Counted from the first letter of the stretch, positions 52,289-61,091 are shown. The stretch: 64,000 bases of DNA from Rhizobium brockwellii (GCF_000769405.2 NZ_CP053439.1:1550001-1614000); one strand, 5' to 3'. Numbers and translations: made by a program. The notes: a model not told the origin generated them from the letters alone.

Positions 52289-54406
52289 TCAATTCAATTT
52301 GACCGACGGCTCCCGGCCCCAGACACGCAGTTTGCCAAGCGCCTTGATAAAAGCCGTGACATCCATCGCCGCTCCGAGCGCAATCACGCCCTCATCCAGA
52401 GAATCGGCAATTCCGGCCTTCTGCATCAGCGGCAGCGCTGTTTCTACATAACCGATGAACTTGCAGTGCACGAAGGCATCCGCCACGAAATCGCGGGCCG
52501 TTGCCTCCTTCAGCAAGTCGCCGGTTCCCTCGGCCGAGGGGAGGAGGGCGACGGCGTCGTAAAGCACTGAAGGTCCGCCGTCGATCATCTGATGCGCCTC
52601 GATCCAATTGCCGTCCGAGAGCGTCACGCCGCCAATCTTCGGTGCGATCACTTCGAATGTTGCCTTCTGCTCGGTGATCTCGGCAAGTAGCGCCTTGAAG
52701 ACGGCGGCATCGGTGCCATCGCTGACAAGAATGCCGAGCTTGCGTCCTTCGAACCGCTTCGGACCGCGCTCGATGATGCTGAGCGCCGGCGACGGCTCGA
52801 GATCCTGCCGCGTCGGCATGGCGGCATCGGCAGGCTTCGGCATCGATTTGAAGCCGAGTGCGTGGCCGACCTTGCTGGCCAGCGTCTCGTCGATGTTCAA
52901 GAGATGCGAGACCATACGCTCGCGAATGACCGGCGTTTCGACCTTGCTCAGTTCGAAGATCAGCGCCGCGGCGATATGGCGTTGTTCCGGCGAAGTCTGG
53001 CTGATGTAGAACTGTCGGGCCTGGCTGTAATGATCGGCAAAGCTTTCCGGCCGGAGCCGAACCTTGGGACCCTGTTCCTCGGCCGGGAAGTGCCGGTAGC
53101 CCTGAACCGGGGATTCCCGCGGCCCCTGATTCCAGGAATTCGGCTGGTAATTGACGCGTCCAACAGGATTGCGCATCGCCATGTGGCCATCCTGCTGAAA
53201 ATTGTGGAAGGGACACTTCGGCGCATTGATTGGCAGATGGGTGAAATTCGGACCGCCCAGACGTTTCAGCTGCGTGTCGAGATAGGAGAAATTTCGTCCC
53301 TGCAGCAGCGGATCGTTGCTGAAATCGATGCCGGGGGGAACGTTCTGCGTCATGAAGGCGACCTGCTCGGTCTCTGCAAAAAAGTTCTCGGGCATTCGGT
53401 CGAGCACCAGACGGCCGATCGGTTTGACCGGAAGGATCTCCTCGGGAATGAGCTTTGTCGGATCGAGGATGTCGAAGTCGAACGTGTCGGCGAAGTCCTG
53501 ATCGAAAAGCTGCACGCAGAGCTCCCATTCCGGGAAGGCGCCCGACTGGATCGACTGCCAGAGGTCGCGGCGATGGAAATCCGGATCCGCACCATTGATC
53601 TTGACTGCCTCGTTCCAGGCGACGGACTGCAGGCCGAGCTTCGGTTTCCAGTGGAATTTGACGAAGGTCGATTCATCCGCTGCATTGACGAAGCGGAAGG
53701 TGTGAACGCCGAAACCCTCCATGAAGCGGAACGATCGCGGAATGGCGCGGTCCGACATCACCCACATGATCATGTGCATGCTTTCAGGCGTGAGGGTGAT
53801 GAAATCCCAGAAATTGTCATGCGCCGACTGCGCCTGCGGAAATTCCTTGTCGGGTTCCGGTTTTACGGAATGGATGACGTCGGGAAACTTGATCGCGTCC
53901 TGAATGAAGAAGACCGGGATGTTGTTGCCGACCAGATCCCAATTCCCCTGCTGCGTGTAGAGCTTCACCGCGAAACCGCGCACGTCGCGCGCCAGATCAG
54001 AAGAGCCCTTGCTGCCGGCGACGGTCGAAAACCGCACGAAGGCCGGCGTCTTTTCGCCAGGCCGCTGGAAAAGATCGGCTCGGGTGTAGGCGGCCAGGGA
54101 TTCATATGTTTCGAAGTAGCCATGGGCGCCGTAGCCGCGCGCATGCACGACCCGCTCGGGGATGCGCTCGTGGTCGAAATGAAAGATCTTCTCACGGAAG
54201 TGGAAGTCGTCGATGAGGGCAGGCCCACGGGCGCCCACGCGAAGCGTATTCTGATCGTCGGAAACGGGGCCACCTTGCGCTGTGGTCAGCACCGGCAGCC
54301 CGTCTTCGGCAAACTGATGAAGCTCGCCGCCTGCACCCCGGTGCAGTTTCTGATCGTGGATCGTTGCGTTGTCCGAGGGCGAGGGTTGGGAGGTCTTCTT
54401 GGCCAT
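52289..54406 (-). CDS. katE: Large-subunit catalase HPII
   Basis: A 705-residue heme catalase with an extra C-terminal flavodoxin/GATase-like domain ([19 protein letters not shown]) that makes it the large-subunit HPII type. The heme-domain elements are [56 protein letters not shown] and the distal-side VGNNIPVF. It decomposes hydrogen peroxide to water and oxygen. CGGAGAATATAG precedes the ATG at 54406. A GGAAC-N18-TT pattern upstream suggests EcfG/RpoE2-type stress control. It is single-gene by context. Confidence 0.96.
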   Translation of the reverse strand: MAKKTSQPSPSDNATIHDQKLHRGAGGELHQFAEDGLPVLTTAQGGPVSDDQNTLRVGARGPALIDDFHFREKIFHFDHERIPERVVHARGYGAHGYFETYESLAAYTRADLFQRPGEKTPAFVRFSTVAGSKGSSDLARDVRGFAVKLYTQQGNWDLVGNNIPVFFIQDAIKFPDVIHSVKPEPDKEFPQAQSAHDNFWDFITLTPESMHMIMWVMSDRAIPRSFRFMEGFGVHTFRFVNAADESTFVKFHWKPKLGLQSVAWNEAVKINGADPDFHRRDLWQSIQSGAFPEWELCVQLFDQDFADTFDFDILDPTKLIPEEILPVKPIGRLVLDRMPENFFAETEQVAFMTQNVPPGIDFSNDPLLQGRNFSYLDTQLKRLGGPNFTHLPINAPKCPFHNFQQDGHMAMRNPVGRVNYQPNSWNQGPRESPVQGYRHFPAEEQGPKVRLRPESFADHYSQARQFYISQTSPEQRHIAAALIFELSKVETPVIRERMVSHLLNIDETLASKVGHALGFKSMPKPADAAMPTRQDLEPSPALSIIERGPKRFEGRKLGILVSDGTDAAVFKALLAEITEQKATFEVIAPKIGGVTLSDGNWIEAHQMIDGGPSVLYDAVALLPSAEGTGDLLKEATARDFVADAFVHCKFIGYVETALPLMQKAGIADSLDEGVIALGAAMDVTAFIKALGKLRVWGREPSVKLN

Positions 54407-54437
54407 CTATATTCTCCGGAAAGGGTTTACCTAACCG

Positions 54438-54462
54438 AAGCTCAACGACGGCCACATGTTCC
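54438..54462 (-). promoter_or_regulatory. Possible EcfG (RpoE2-type) promoter before katE
   Basis: On the minus strand GGAAC (54462-54458) is followed after 18 bases by TT, matching the loose consensus of the general-stress ECF sigma of rhizobia. The motif is short and could occur by chance, but catalase genes are known targets of this sigma factor. Confidence 0.4.
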
Positions 54463-54607
54463 GCTCGGTGCGAAATAAACCGCAATGAGCAAGAGGCTAC
54501 CTGGAAGAGGCCGATAATCGACCACTGGAGACCCGAGGCCCAACATAAATGGGGCGCGTGGCCTTTCGCCCCGCGCCCCGGCTTCCGTTGATCCTTACCT
54601 ACGCACC

Positions 54608-55504
54608 TTAGATCCCAGAGGTAACGATGAGATCTTCCTCTTCGTCGCGTTGCGACCCGCCGAACGCTGCTGCGGCAGCAGCGATGAATGCGCCGATCAG
54701 AAGTGACAACGCGCCGAGCAATGCCGTGGTGGCGGCAGCCTTGCGTGCCTCATCGGCGGCTTTCTGGGCGGCGACCTTGGCGTCGTCGATGCGCTTCAGC
54801 ACAGTGTCGACGCGGGTGCGTGCATCGGCCTCGGAAAGACCGGTGCGAGCAGAGACGATGGTGGCAAGATAGGCCTTGTCGTCATCCGGGATCTGGCCGG
54901 CGGCAGCACCGTTGAGGAGGATGCGGGAGACCTCAGCCGTTGCAGCAGTATCATCGGATGGTGCTCCTGCACGGGCCTGTTCAGGACGCAGCAAAGCGTC
55001 GGTAAAATAGGCGGTGGGGAGATCCGCGGCCGAGGCCGTCGATGATACCGCCGTACCAGCGGCGGTGGCGGCCGAGCCCACGGCTTGTGCGCCCGCACCG
55101 GCAAGCGAGGTCAGCGACGACGCTAGAAAGCCGGCAACGAAGATCGTCGCCAGCGCCCAGCTGATGAAGCCATGCGCAGTGTCGCGGAAGAACACCTCGT
55201 CGGTGTGGACAGCCGCCCACTTCGTGCGCAGCCGGCCGGTGATATAGCCTCCGAGCCCGGAGGAGAGCCATTGGACGACAACGAGCCAGATCGCCGCCGT
55301 CACCCCGACCGTGCCGAGCGAACTGCTTTGCCCCGACCAGGGCGACACCATCGTCAACCCAACCCCGGATCCAAGCAGCAAAAGAATGAGGGTCACGCCG
55401 ATGGCAGCAGCAGCGCCTCCGAAGATGGGCCCCCATGTCATGGCGGATTTGGAGGATTCGACCGGAGTAGCAATCTCTCCGGAACCTGTCATTGAAACCG
55501 ACAT
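54608..55504 (-). CDS. Multi-pass membrane protein with internal coiled segment
   Basis: A 298-residue protein with an N-terminal pair of membrane helices (GAAAAIGVTLILLLLGSGVG and AAIWLVVVQWLSSGLGGY), a helix after a conserved AHGFISWALATIFVAGFLAS, and a C-terminal membrane helix (ALLGALSLLIGAFIAAAAAA). Between them lies an alanine-rich, partly charged loop (RVDTVLKRIDDAKVAAQKAA). It ends in the acidic DEEEDLI. The family is widespread in Rhizobiales but has no function. AGGGACAG precedes the ATG at 55504. It starts 9 bp after a 25-aa membrane peptide gene, probably in one operon. Confidence 0.75.
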   Translation of the reverse strand: MSVSMTGSGEIATPVESSKSAMTWGPIFGGAAAAIGVTLILLLLGSGVGLTMVSPWSGQSSSLGTVGVTAAIWLVVVQWLSSGLGGYITGRLRTKWAAVHTDEVFFRDTAHGFISWALATIFVAGFLASSLTSLAGAGAQAVGSAATAAGTAVSSTASAADLPTAYFTDALLRPEQARAGAPSDDTAATAEVSRILLNGAAAGQIPDDDKAYLATIVSARTGLSEADARTRVDTVLKRIDDAKVAAQKAADEARKAAATTALLGALSLLIGAFIAAAAAAFGGSQRDEEEDLIVTSGI

Positions 55505-55513
55505 GATCTGTCC

Positions 55514-55591
55514 CTATCGCATAAACAGAGCAAGAAGGATGATGATCGGCAGTGGAACACCAAGCAGCCAAAGTAGAATACCGCGACCCAT
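55514..55591 (-). CDS. 25-aa membrane peptide
   Basis: A 25-residue peptide, MGRGILLWLLGVPLPIIILL followed by ALFMR, essentially one hydrophobic helix with a basic start. A perfect AGGAGGT lies seven bases before the ATG, much stronger than most neighbours. It is followed 9 bp later by the larger membrane protein gene. Peptides of this pattern recur in rhizobial genomes. A GGAAC-N18-TT pattern lies upstream at 55638-55662. Function unknown, but the ribosome site and codons make it credible. Confidence 0.7.
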   Translation of the reverse strand: MGRGILLWLLGVPLPIIILLALFMR

Positions 55592-55637
55592 GAAAGACCT
55601 CCTGTCAGAAACTGACGTTACGTGGTTGATGCCACTC

Positions 55638-55662
55638 AACTTTGAACCACGGTCTTTGTTCC
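55638..55662 (-). promoter_or_regulatory. Possible EcfG promoter before membrane-peptide operon
   Basis: GGAAC (minus, 55662-55658) then TT after 18 bases, ending about 47 bp before the peptide ATG. Same pattern and spacing as before katE. Weak by itself. Confidence 0.35.
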
Positions 55663-55840
55663 CGGCCGGCTTGCTCATCGACGATCTTCATGCGGAGCTG
55701 ATCGAGATCGATAAAAATCTTGCGCGTTCGGAGCTGACGTCCGACGAAGAGAGCGCCATATCTTGCGGGACAAGGTGATTTTGGCATGAGAGAGCAGAAG
55801 CTATCGTCACTCGGTCACAACCTAAACTCGAGAGGCATCG

Positions 55841-56020
55841 ATGAACAAATTTCGGGCATTTGTAGCAGCCGGAGCAATCAGTCTTGCCGCCATGACTTCG
55901 GCCTGTTCGACACCGCCGAATTCATACGGCTCGGCATCAGGCTATCAGCCGGGAGATTCAATGAACCCGGCCTGCGCCGATGGATTCCGACCCGGCGATG
56001 GCCGTTCGTGCAGCTATTAA
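55841..56020 (+). CDS. Small lipoprotein (59 aa)
   Basis: A 59-residue exported lipoprotein. MNKFRAFVAAGAISLAAMTS leads to a lipobox Cys in TSAC, so the mature peptide starts at about residue 22. It is rich in Ser, Gly and Pro with two further Cys (NPACADGF and GRSCSY) that may pair. AGAGG lies just before the ATG at 55841. A possible outer-membrane or periplasmic lipid-anchored role. No family recognised. Confidence 0.75.
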   Translation: MNKFRAFVAAGAISLAAMTSACSTPPNSYGSASGYQPGDSMNPACADGFRPGDGRSCSY

Positions 56021-56089
56021 AGATGGCCGTCTCTTTGCCCGTCCAAGAGCGGGATCGTGCGGAGCGTCAGGCAGGAGCTCCATAGGCGG

Positions 56090-56308
56090 TCATTTCCGTT
56101 TGATGGAAGCCTCAACGGCAGCGCCGATCGCGAGACCGAACCTGATGCCGATCGCAGCGTCATCTATTCCGATTCCTATCGCCATGGCGATCGGAGAGCT
56201 CGACCGATTTGACGCTGCCTGGATTGCCGACGATGAAGGGCACGAGAGCTTGAGGCAGATGCTGGCCTCGCCGGCCGCGGTTCTTATTTGACGGCCAATC
56301 CACCCCAT
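56090..56308 (-). CDS. Possible small Gly/Ala-rich protein coupled to upstream gene
   Basis: A 72-residue frame whose ATG (56308-56306) overlaps the stop of the 84-aa gene upstream as TAATG, the usual sign of coupling. The C-terminal half (PIAMAIGIGIDDAAIGIRFG) resembles small Ala/Gly-rich membrane peptides, while the N-terminal half is less convincing. I see no ribosome site of its own. It may be a decayed or spurious frame; the overlap is the main support. Confidence 0.3.
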   Translation of the reverse strand: MGWIGRQIRTAAGEASICLKLSCPSSSAIQAASNRSSSPIAMAIGIGIDDAAIGIRFGLAIGAAVEASIKRK

Positions 56309-56562
56309 TACCGTTTTTTGCGGAGATCACCTGGCAAAGCGTCAATGAGTTGATGCACTTTTCCGGTAGCGAACGCGATATCCTCGCGCGGCAGATGGAC
56401 TGTTATCTCAATCTCTTCCCACCGGCCGCCATGGTCTTTTGCGAACCTGACGGCGGCTTCCAAAGAGGTGAATTGCACGGCCGGTGCGTTAGCGGTCCAG
56501 AACTGCACACTGCAGTCCGCCGCACTGTAATCTAAAAATGCTTTTTCAGGATCTAGTGCCAT
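56308..56562 (-). CDS. Small cytoplasmic protein (84 aa)
   Basis: An 84-residue protein with no signal. It starts MALDPEKAFLDYSAADCSVQ and has FTSLEAAVRFAKDHGGRWEE, then a strand (IEITVHLPRED) and a helix. It has the feel of a compact alpha/beta fold. No family is recognised. No strong ribosome site precedes the ATG. It is convergent with the lipoprotein gene region. Confidence 0.6.
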   Translation of the reverse strand: MALDPEKAFLDYSAADCSVQFWTANAPAVQFTSLEAAVRFAKDHGGRWEEIEITVHLPREDIAFATGKVHQLIDALPGDLRKKR

Positions 56563-56746
56563 GACGTTTGCTTTACACCGCCGCCGGTTTGATGGCCAGC
56601 GAATGCCTAGCCGTCGTAAAAAAGCGCGCTGTCCGCGATGCTCAACGCAAAAGTCGTTATGCGAGCATTCAAAAGCGGGGAGAGAAAGTGGGGAAGAAAA
56701 CGCCTGCTTTCGGATTTATCAACGAAACAGGCGATTACTTGAAAAA

Positions 56747-56821
56747 TGGCTCCCCGGGCCGGATTCGAACCGGCGACCTGTCGATTAACAGTCGAATGCT
56801 CTACCGCTGAGCTACCAGGGA
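56747..56821 (-). tRNA. tRNA-Asn (GTT)
   Basis: A 75-base cloverleaf on the minus strand. Acceptor TCCCTGG pairs with CCGGGGA, anticodon GTT in the loop CTGTTAA, T-arm GGTTCGAATCC, and CCA is encoded in the gene. Only the D-arm loop is short. A typical single-copy tRNA with no adjacent integrase. Confidence 0.95.
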
Positions 56822-56938
56822 TCACTGCTTGGCGCGGTGTGAGTGGGCTAATACAAACGCTTTCCCGATTTGCCAAGCGGTTTTTTCAAAAAAATGAAAT
56901 GAACTTGTATTTGGGACGCCTGCGCCCATCTCTGGGGA

Positions 56939-57256
56939 ATGGCAAATGTGAATGATCGCAGTGAGACAAGTGGCGGCGAAAAGCGCAAGGCACGGGCAGG
57001 GCGCTTCGGCATCGATCATGCAAGCGGCAGGCTTGTGCTCGGCTCGTTCAGCATCGGCATGCCGCGCTCGCGCATCGCACGGATGGCACTCGGCATGGCC
57101 CTCATTTTCTGCGGCGTGTTGGGTTTCCTGCCCATCCTCGGCTTCTGGATGCTGCCGCTCGGCTTCCTCGTGCTCTCGCACGATCTGCCGTTCGCGCGCC
57201 GGCTTCGGAGACGGCTGGCGGTCTGGTGGCACAGGCGGGGAAAACCGACTGGCTGA
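56939..57256 (+). CDS. Small membrane protein with PGPGW-like layout
   Basis: A 105-residue protein with a basic, Ser-rich N-terminus, a hydrophobic segment (MALGMALIFCGVLGFLPILG), FWMLPLGFLVLSHDLPFA, and a highly basic C-terminus (RRLRRRLAVWWHRRGKPTG). Resembles putative transmembrane PGPGW proteins. GGGGA lies immediately before the ATG at 56939, and a GTG at 56948 is an alternative. Function unknown. Confidence 0.7.
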   Translation: MANVNDRSETSGGEKRKARAGRFGIDHASGRLVLGSFSIGMPRSRIARMALGMALIFCGVLGFLPILGFWMLPLGFLVLSHDLPFARRLRRRLAVWWHRRGKPTG

Positions 57257-57351
57257 TGGCAAGTAGGGTGTGGAACTGTGGATCGCTTTTCGCATTCGTG
57301 GCTTATGGAATGTAAAACGCAAAATTGCGTCACGACGGTCCAGGTGAGGAA

Positions 57352-57675
57352 ATGAAGGTATCTTTTGTTGTCGTCCTGTCGGCGGCGGCGCTTCTGTCAG
57401 GCATCTCTGCCGAGGCCCAAGTAGACAGCGGCGGTTTCGACGCTCGCGGCATCTGTCGCCGTCCCGAAGGCTGCGTGGTCGACCACGGTCAAGGCGGCAG
57501 CTACAACGGGCCTCGCAACTATCGCAATTTCAACGGCCGGAATGAGCGCGATGGGAGGAACGACCGCGAGCGGGACAATCGGCGCTACCGTTCTCAGAAC
57601 AGGAGCGACAATTTCGACGCCGGAACCAGCCGCCTTGTCGCAGGTCCTGAGATTGGGCTGCAAATTCGCGTCTAA
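57352..57675 (+). CDS. Small exported Asn/Arg-rich protein
   Basis: A 107-residue secreted protein. Signal peptide MKVSFVVVLSAAALLSGISA, cleavage near AEA. The mature part has a Cys pair (GICRRPEGCVV) then a low-complexity Asn/Arg/Gly region. AGGTGAGGA before the ATG at 57352 fixes the start. The stop overlaps by four bases the stop of the convergent KTSC-like gene. Function unknown. Confidence 0.7.
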   Translation: MKVSFVVVLSAAALLSGISAEAQVDSGGFDARGICRRPEGCVVDHGQGGSYNGPRNYRNFNGRNERDGRNDRERDNRRYRSQNRSDNFDAGTSRLVAGPEIGLQIRV

Positions 57676-58010
57676 TTGGATCTGAGTTCGCTTTCTTCGA
57701 AAGTTCCGCCGTGGTCCGGATCGAGGCCGGTCGTCATCAGCAGGCTGCAGGCGGCAAGGAGAAGGACGAGCTTCACTGCGTAGGACGCCATGGAGGCCGG
57801 TTGTCGAGGGCCCGGTGATACACGAGACGGCGCTATATAGTACTGGTAATAGAAGTATGGATCATCCGTTTCCAGCAGATTCTGGTGGACGTGCGGCGGA
57901 ATATCCGCATGTTTCACCGGCGGAGAACCAGGGAATTTTACGTGCAGATCCCGGGTTTCGGCGTCGTATGCTGCACGCACGCGCTTCGATTTGAGGGCAG
58001 CCCAATCCAT
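57672..58010 (-). CDS. KTSC-like protein with C-terminal membrane segment
   Basis: A 112-residue protein. The N-terminal KTSC-like fold has RAAYDAETRDLHVKFPGS and PPHVHQNLLETDDPYFYYQY, and a C-terminal helix (SYAVKLVLLLAACSLLMTT) would anchor it in the membrane. AGGAG seven bases before the ATG at 58010. A second KTSC-like gene lies 0.4 kb away. Function unknown. KTSC domains are small and often paired with RNA or stress proteins. Confidence 0.6.
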   Translation of the reverse strand: MDWAALKSKRVRAAYDAETRDLHVKFPGSPPVKHADIPPHVHQNLLETDDPYFYYQYYIAPSRVSPGPRQPASMASYAVKLVLLLAACSLLMTTGLDPDHGGTFEESELRSN

Positions 58011-58272
58011 CTCAAGCTCCTATACCCTCCCGCGGGCAATTGAGTCCCGGACGGTGATCGAAGTCAAGTCAAGAATTTGTTTCAAATGCCATCATTGGCA
58101 GGAAATGGGGCATCGTCACGGCCGTGGAAATTCCAGCCCGCGCCCGCTCCGTTTCGGGATGGAAAAATGGTCGTTTCGGCAACCGCAGAATAGCGTTTTT
58201 CCGAAATGCCCTCTTGCGATTTCCTTACGATCATTCTAAACGCTCGCCACGGCTCAGATGACGAGCGCGTGA

Positions 58273-58346
58273 GGCCTCGTGGCGGAGTGGTGACGCAGAG
58301 GACTGCAAATCCTTGTACCCCGGTTCAATTCCGGGCGAGGCCTCCA
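58273..58346 (+). tRNA. tRNA-Cys (GCA)
   Basis: A 74-base tRNA with acceptor GGCCTCG / CGAGGCC, anticodon GCA in GACTGCAAATC, T-arm GGTTCAATTCC, discriminator T and encoded CCA. Only one of two tRNAs in the window. Confidence 0.95.
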
Positions 58347-58416
58347 ACATTTTCCACATGACATAATATATGTGAAACGCTGCTGGCTCAGCGGTGCGGC
58401 ATTGGCGTTTGCGATG

Positions 58417-58719
58417 CTACCAGACCCGCTGGCCGGGAGAAAAATCGAACTGTAACGGATTGATTCCCGTGAGGCGGTAGAGCGCCTTCAGGCCGCCTTT
58501 CCGGATTTGCGCCTGATATTGCAGATCGCTCAATTCAGGTCCGTTATCGATTTCGGGGCCGGCGCCGAGAAGCCGCCGCATGCCTTGCGGCGAAATGCGG
58601 GTGAAGCTGCGAATGTCGCCGCTGCTGTATTTGATCAGCAGCAGGCGGGCATCGGCATTGTAGTGAAGCGCTTCTATGCCGCTGGATTGGATCAGAAAAG
58701 TTTGCTTGCGCACACCCAT
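58417..58719 (-). CDS. KTSC-like small protein
   Basis: A 100-residue protein containing the segment IEALHYNADARLLLIKYSSG then DIRSFTRISPQGMRRLLGAG, matching the KTSC-type fold (Tyr/Asp-rich first strand, basic end). Cytoplasmic. No clear partner. ATG at 58719 with no strong ribosome site. Function unknown. A second KTSC-like gene is at 57672-58010. Confidence 0.65.
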   Translation of the reverse strand: MGVRKQTFLIQSSGIEALHYNADARLLLIKYSSGDIRSFTRISPQGMRRLLGAGPEIDNGPELSDLQYQAQIRKGGLKALYRLTGINPLQFDFSPGQRVW

Positions 58720-58886
58720 AGCGCAAGGCGAGGGCGCCGCAACAAAATGGTTGACGTAACGTTAACGCGCGCGGGGCTACCGGGGCTGGATTTCAAAGGA
58801 AACGAACGCATGTCGGACCTGCGCCCGCCAGCATGGGATTGCCGCAGACGCCATGCAGGGGTATCTCCGAGCGCGTTTCGTCGCCC

Positions 58887-58997
58887 CTATCGCTTCCAAG
58901 TCGTTTCGCCGTCCAACAGCCCGCAGCAGAATATGCCGATGAGCGCTGCGACGATGAAGAAATCGAACAGCGTGAAATACTCGAAAATCGCAGACAT
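58887..58997 (-). CDS. 36-aa membrane peptide
   Basis: A 36-residue peptide, MSAIFEYFTLFDFFIVAALI followed by GIFCCGLLDGETTWKR. The N-terminal 28 residues form one hydrophobic helix and two Cys lie near its end. AGGAGGAG lies just before the ATG, a near-ideal ribosome site. It was not easily detected by long-ORF search because of its length. The surrounding 58720-59204 gap otherwise shows no gene. Confidence 0.65.
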   Translation of the reverse strand: MSAIFEYFTLFDFFIVAALIGIFCCGLLDGETTWKR

Positions 58998-59204
58998 GGC
59001 CTGCTCCTCCTATTTCCTCCGCTGCAGATCATAACATGAAGGGGCAAAAGATTCCACGCTGGAGTTGCAGTGTCCATCCCGCCCCTGTGGCGCGGAAGAG
59101 GCGCTGGTCGGATTCTTTTCGTCGGCGCCTGCCAAGCCTTGAAAGCATCCGTGGCGGGGATTAAGAGACGAGGGACAGGAACCGCTTTTCAAGAGCGAGA
59201 GGAC

Positions 59205-59870
59205 ATGATGGATTTCGAAGCAGCGCGCGTAAAGATGGTCGATACCCAGGTTCGCACGACGGACGTTACCTCGCATTCCGTGCTGACGGCGTTTCTCACG
59301 GTGCCGCGTGAGGCTTTCGTGCCCGAGAAGGCGAAGCTGCTGGCCTATATCGACAACGACGTCCAGATCTCCGCAGCCGCATCGGGAAAGCCGGCCCGCT
59401 TCCTGATGGAAGCGTCGCCCCTCGCCAAGCTGTTGCAGTTGGCCGCGATCACCAAGGACGACTTCGTCCTCGAGGTTGGCTGCGGCACGGGTTACACTTC
59501 GGCGCTGCTGTCGATCGTTGCCGGCTCCGTCATCGCGCTCGAATGCGACGAGACGCTGGCCACTGAAGCGAAGGCGCAGCTTGCCGGCTACGCCAAAGTC
59601 GAAGTCGTGACCGGCCCGCTCGAACAGGGCTACGCTGCCGGCGCGCCCTATGATCTGATCTTCATCAACGGCGCGGTTGAAGAGGTTCCGGCGGCCCTTC
59701 TCGGTCAATTGCGCGATGGTGGTCGCCTGATCACGGTCGAAGGTTACGGCAATGCCGCCCGCGCCAAGGTCTTCGTCGCCGAGCGCGGCGCCATTTCGGA
59801 AAACGTCTTCTTCAATGCCTCGGTCAAGCCGCTGCCGGGCTTCGCCAAGGCGCGCGAATTCGTTTTCTGA
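59205..59870 (+). CDS. pcm: Protein-L-isoaspartate O-methyltransferase family
   Basis: A 221-residue PIMT-family methyltransferase that repairs isoaspartyl residues by SAM-dependent methylation. It has DTQVRTTDVTSHSVLTAFLT, VPREAFVPEKAKLLAYIDND, motif I VLEVGCGTGYTSALLS and LIFINGAVEEVPAALLGQLR. GAGAGG just upstream of the ATG at 59205 (59208 also possible). A terminator follows at 59898-59923. It is next to popZ and valS. Confidence 0.9.
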   Translation: MMDFEAARVKMVDTQVRTTDVTSHSVLTAFLTVPREAFVPEKAKLLAYIDNDVQISAAASGKPARFLMEASPLAKLLQLAAITKDDFVLEVGCGTGYTSALLSIVAGSVIALECDETLATEAKAQLAGYAKVEVVTGPLEQGYAAGAPYDLIFINGAVEEVPAALLGQLRDGGRLITVEGYGNAARAKVFVAERGAISENVFFNASVKPLPGFAKAREFVF

Positions 59871-60204
59871 CATCGTTCTTGTCGATGACATTCAGCGACG
59901 GGCGCCATCGGCGCCCGTTTTTTATCAGCGCCGCTGGAAAGCCTTCACAAACATCATCTACCCTGACGCCGCCACGGCCGATCGGACGGATGTTATGCGC
60001 TTCAAATTCTGTTTCATGGGATGTCGCCGCCGCAAAAACGCGATAGGCTTTGCGGGTGGCAAACATCGGGTAACAAAACTGTGCATGGCTGCATTCATTT
60101 GATTCGCGATGATTTTTTTCACGCCTGGGGTATTCTAAGGTCGTGGTGATTCGGATGAATGCTCCACGCCATCCGGTCGTTGTTTTGGGATAACGGGGAT
60201 AGAA
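59871..60204. other. 334-bp pcm-popZ gap without a gene
   Basis: Holds the pcm terminator and no convincing coding frame. Some rhizobia have a tolC-type gene at this point; none is present here. The last 60 bases carry the popZ ribosome site (GGGGAT) and presumably the popZ promoter. Confidence 0.5.
59898..59923 (+). terminator. Terminator after pcm
   Basis: ACGGGCGCC-ATC-GGCGCCCGT followed by TTTTTT: a 9-bp stem and a 3-base loop, a strong intrinsic terminator 28 bp after the pcm stop. Confidence 0.88.
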
Positions 60205-61074
60205 ATGGCTCAGCCAAGCGTAGCGCGTGAACCGTCCATGGAAGAAATTCTGGCCTCCATCCGCCAGATCATCGAAAGCAATGAGCCCGGCGCCGGCAAG
60301 GCGATTTCCGCGTCCCTGCCGCCGGTCTACGGCGCCGACGAGGATGACAACGGCTCCGAAATTCATCTGACGGTCGACGATACCTATGCCGGCGTGGAAT
60401 TCCCCGAACCGGTCATACGCTCCTCCGATCTGCGTTTCGTCGCCGCCAATTCGGCCGGCACCGCCCCCGAAGCAGAAGTTCCGGCCCGCGCTCTGTCGCT
60501 GGCCGATGTCGCCGCCCGCGTGCGCGCCGCCTCCGAGCGCAGCGCCGTCCAGGCCGGTCAGGCTTTGCGTGAAATTCCGAGCGGCTTCCGTCAGCCCGAA
60601 CCGCAGCCGGCCGTTACGCCGGAGCCGCCGCGCGCCGCGGCACCGCAGCCGCAGCCGGCACAGTCTGTTTTCCCGGGTGCCGCAGCGCCCATTCGGCATG
60701 TTGCGATCCAACAGCCGGCCGAGCCGGTGTTTACGGAAACGCAAAGAGTGGCCATCGCCGAGCCTGCGCCAGCCGTCGAAACAGCGCTGCCGGCTATGGA
60801 ACCTGCTCAGTCTTCGACCGAGCGTTTCCTGCCAAGTGTTGTGGACGAGGTCCAGCCGACGCTGCTTTCGGAGGATGCCGGCCTGCAGATCAGCCGCTCC
60901 TTCGAAGAGCTCGCCGCCGCGATCGATGGTGCCGAGCGCCGCTCGCTGGACGAAATCGCAGAGGATATGCTGCGCCCGATGCTGCGCGAATGGCTTGATG
61001 ATAATCTGCCGACACTGGTCGAGCGGTTGGTGCGTGAGGAAATCGAGCGCGTGGCGCGCGGCCCGCGCCGCTGA
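60205..61074 (+). CDS. popZ: Polar organizing protein PopZ (DUF2497)
   Basis: A 289-residue protein with the PopZ pattern: a short N-terminal binding helix (PSMEEILASIRQIIESNEPG at about 11-30), a long Pro/Ala-rich disordered middle (EPQPAVTPEPPRAAAPQPQP) and a conserved C-terminal oligomerisation region (EDMLRPMLREWLDDNLPTLV). It assembles at the cell pole and anchors ParB/chromosome and polar factors. ATG 60205 with GGGGAT upstream. A terminator follows at 61092-61125. Confidence 0.92.
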   Translation: MAQPSVAREPSMEEILASIRQIIESNEPGAGKAISASLPPVYGADEDDNGSEIHLTVDDTYAGVEFPEPVIRSSDLRFVAANSAGTAPEAEVPARALSLADVAARVRAASERSAVQAGQALREIPSGFRQPEPQPAVTPEPPRAAAPQPQPAQSVFPGAAAPIRHVAIQQPAEPVFTETQRVAIAEPAPAVETALPAMEPAQSSTERFLPSVVDEVQPTLLSEDAGLQISRSFEELAAAIDGAERRSLDEIAEDMLRPMLREWLDDNLPTLVERLVREEIERVARGPRR

Positions 61075-61091
61075 TCGGATTGCTTTTTCCT

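Noticed and set aside
55590..55778. 62-codon plus-strand frame beginning MKDLLSETDVTW
   Set aside because: No ribosome site; it starts within the ATG of the minus-strand 25-aa peptide and overlaps its promoter area
56568..56810. Plus-strand frame with a GRIRTGDLSINS-like end
   Set aside because: This ending is the well-known translation of the antisense of a tRNA; the frame runs across tRNA-Asn
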